A DNA stretch of 12,309 bases, from assembly GCA_023396625.1 (NCBI GenBank), contig JAEWVY010000119.1, positions 1 to 12,309 of the forward strand, in the 5' to 3' direction. The notes under the pieces are model-generated. The model was not told the origin of the DNA. It was given only the letters and a program-made list of their open reading frames with translations, and did not search any database. The position numbers and the translations under genes are program-made. Each line of letters opens with the position of its first letter. Positions within the stretch are counted from its first letter, which is position 1. This stretch comes from Pseudomonadota bacterium. GTDB lineage: Bacteria; Pseudomonadota; Gammaproteobacteria; Burkholderiales; Burkholderiaceae_C. Shown in pieces: positions 12,227 to 12,309 of this stretch.

Positions 12227-12309
12227 GCCTGACGATGACCTACTTTCACACGGGAACCCGCACTATCATCGGCGCGGAGGCGTTTCACTGTCCTGTTCGG
12301 GATGGGAAG
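12227..12309 (-). rRNA. rrf: 5S ribosomal RNA, 3' part (runs off the window)
   Basis: Read on the minus strand the sequence runs CTTCCCATCCCGAACAGG, then GCCGATGATAGTGCGGG, GTGTGAAAGTAGGTCATCG, and ends TCAGGC. These are the conserved loop B/C region and the 3' arm of bacterial 5S rRNA, in the form seen in betaproteobacteria. About 83 of roughly 115-120 bases are present; the 5' part lies beyond the right edge, with the 23S and 16S genes presumably further on. The exact 3' end is uncertain by one or two bases. An intrinsic terminator follows. Confidence 0.95.

Overview
The window looks like chromosomal DNA of a GC-rich betaproteobacterium, most likely Burkholderiales and possibly a Comamonadaceae-like genus. 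The support is the high-GC coding sequence, a group-typical type IV pilin cassette (pilin, PglL-type ligase, TfpZ), a membrane-anchored cytochrome c5, a LemA/TPM operon, and a 5S rRNA end with betaproteobacterial character. The genus is inference; no search was run.

Left part (1-5847): the 3' part of an Lrp/AsnC regulator, then a 437-base non-coding region. That region holds a strong sigma-54 promoter match and, about 130-160 bases upstream of the predicted transcript start, a cluster of repeated GACAAAATTTG half-sites that look like an enhancer for an NtrC/PilR-type activator. These precede a type IV major pilin gene, a symmetric intrinsic terminator, a PglL/Wzy_C-type O-oligosaccharyltransferase, a TfpX/TfpZ-family pilin accessory gene, and a second, diverged PglL-like ligase. 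Together they form a pilin synthesis and modification cassette. The pilin and the first ligase look less GC-rich than the second ligase.

Middle part (5889-8652): a small stand-alone cyclic-nucleotide-binding-domain protein without an HTH converges on a minus-strand operon of three genes: lemA, a secreted/membrane TPM-domain protein (YgcG-like), and a short TPM-domain protein.

Right-middle part (8813-11029): a YheT-family alpha/beta hydrolase and a conserved betaproteobacterial protein of unknown function, closely spaced on the plus strand, converge on a minus-strand cytochrome c5-type gene. A perfect hairpin lies between them.

Right end (11268-12309): a tRNA-Arg(CCG) gene with its -10 element; about 420 bases without a convincing gene; a short, decaying type I-E-like CRISPR array of four repeats with no cas genes in view; a 145-bp element bounded by imperfect 38/39-bp inverted repeats, starting exactly where the next CRISPR repeat would be expected; then the intrinsic terminator and 3' part of a 5S rRNA gene on the minus strand. 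The most unusual feature of the window is this CRISPR relic, capped by an inverted-repeat element and wedged against an rRNA operon terminator.
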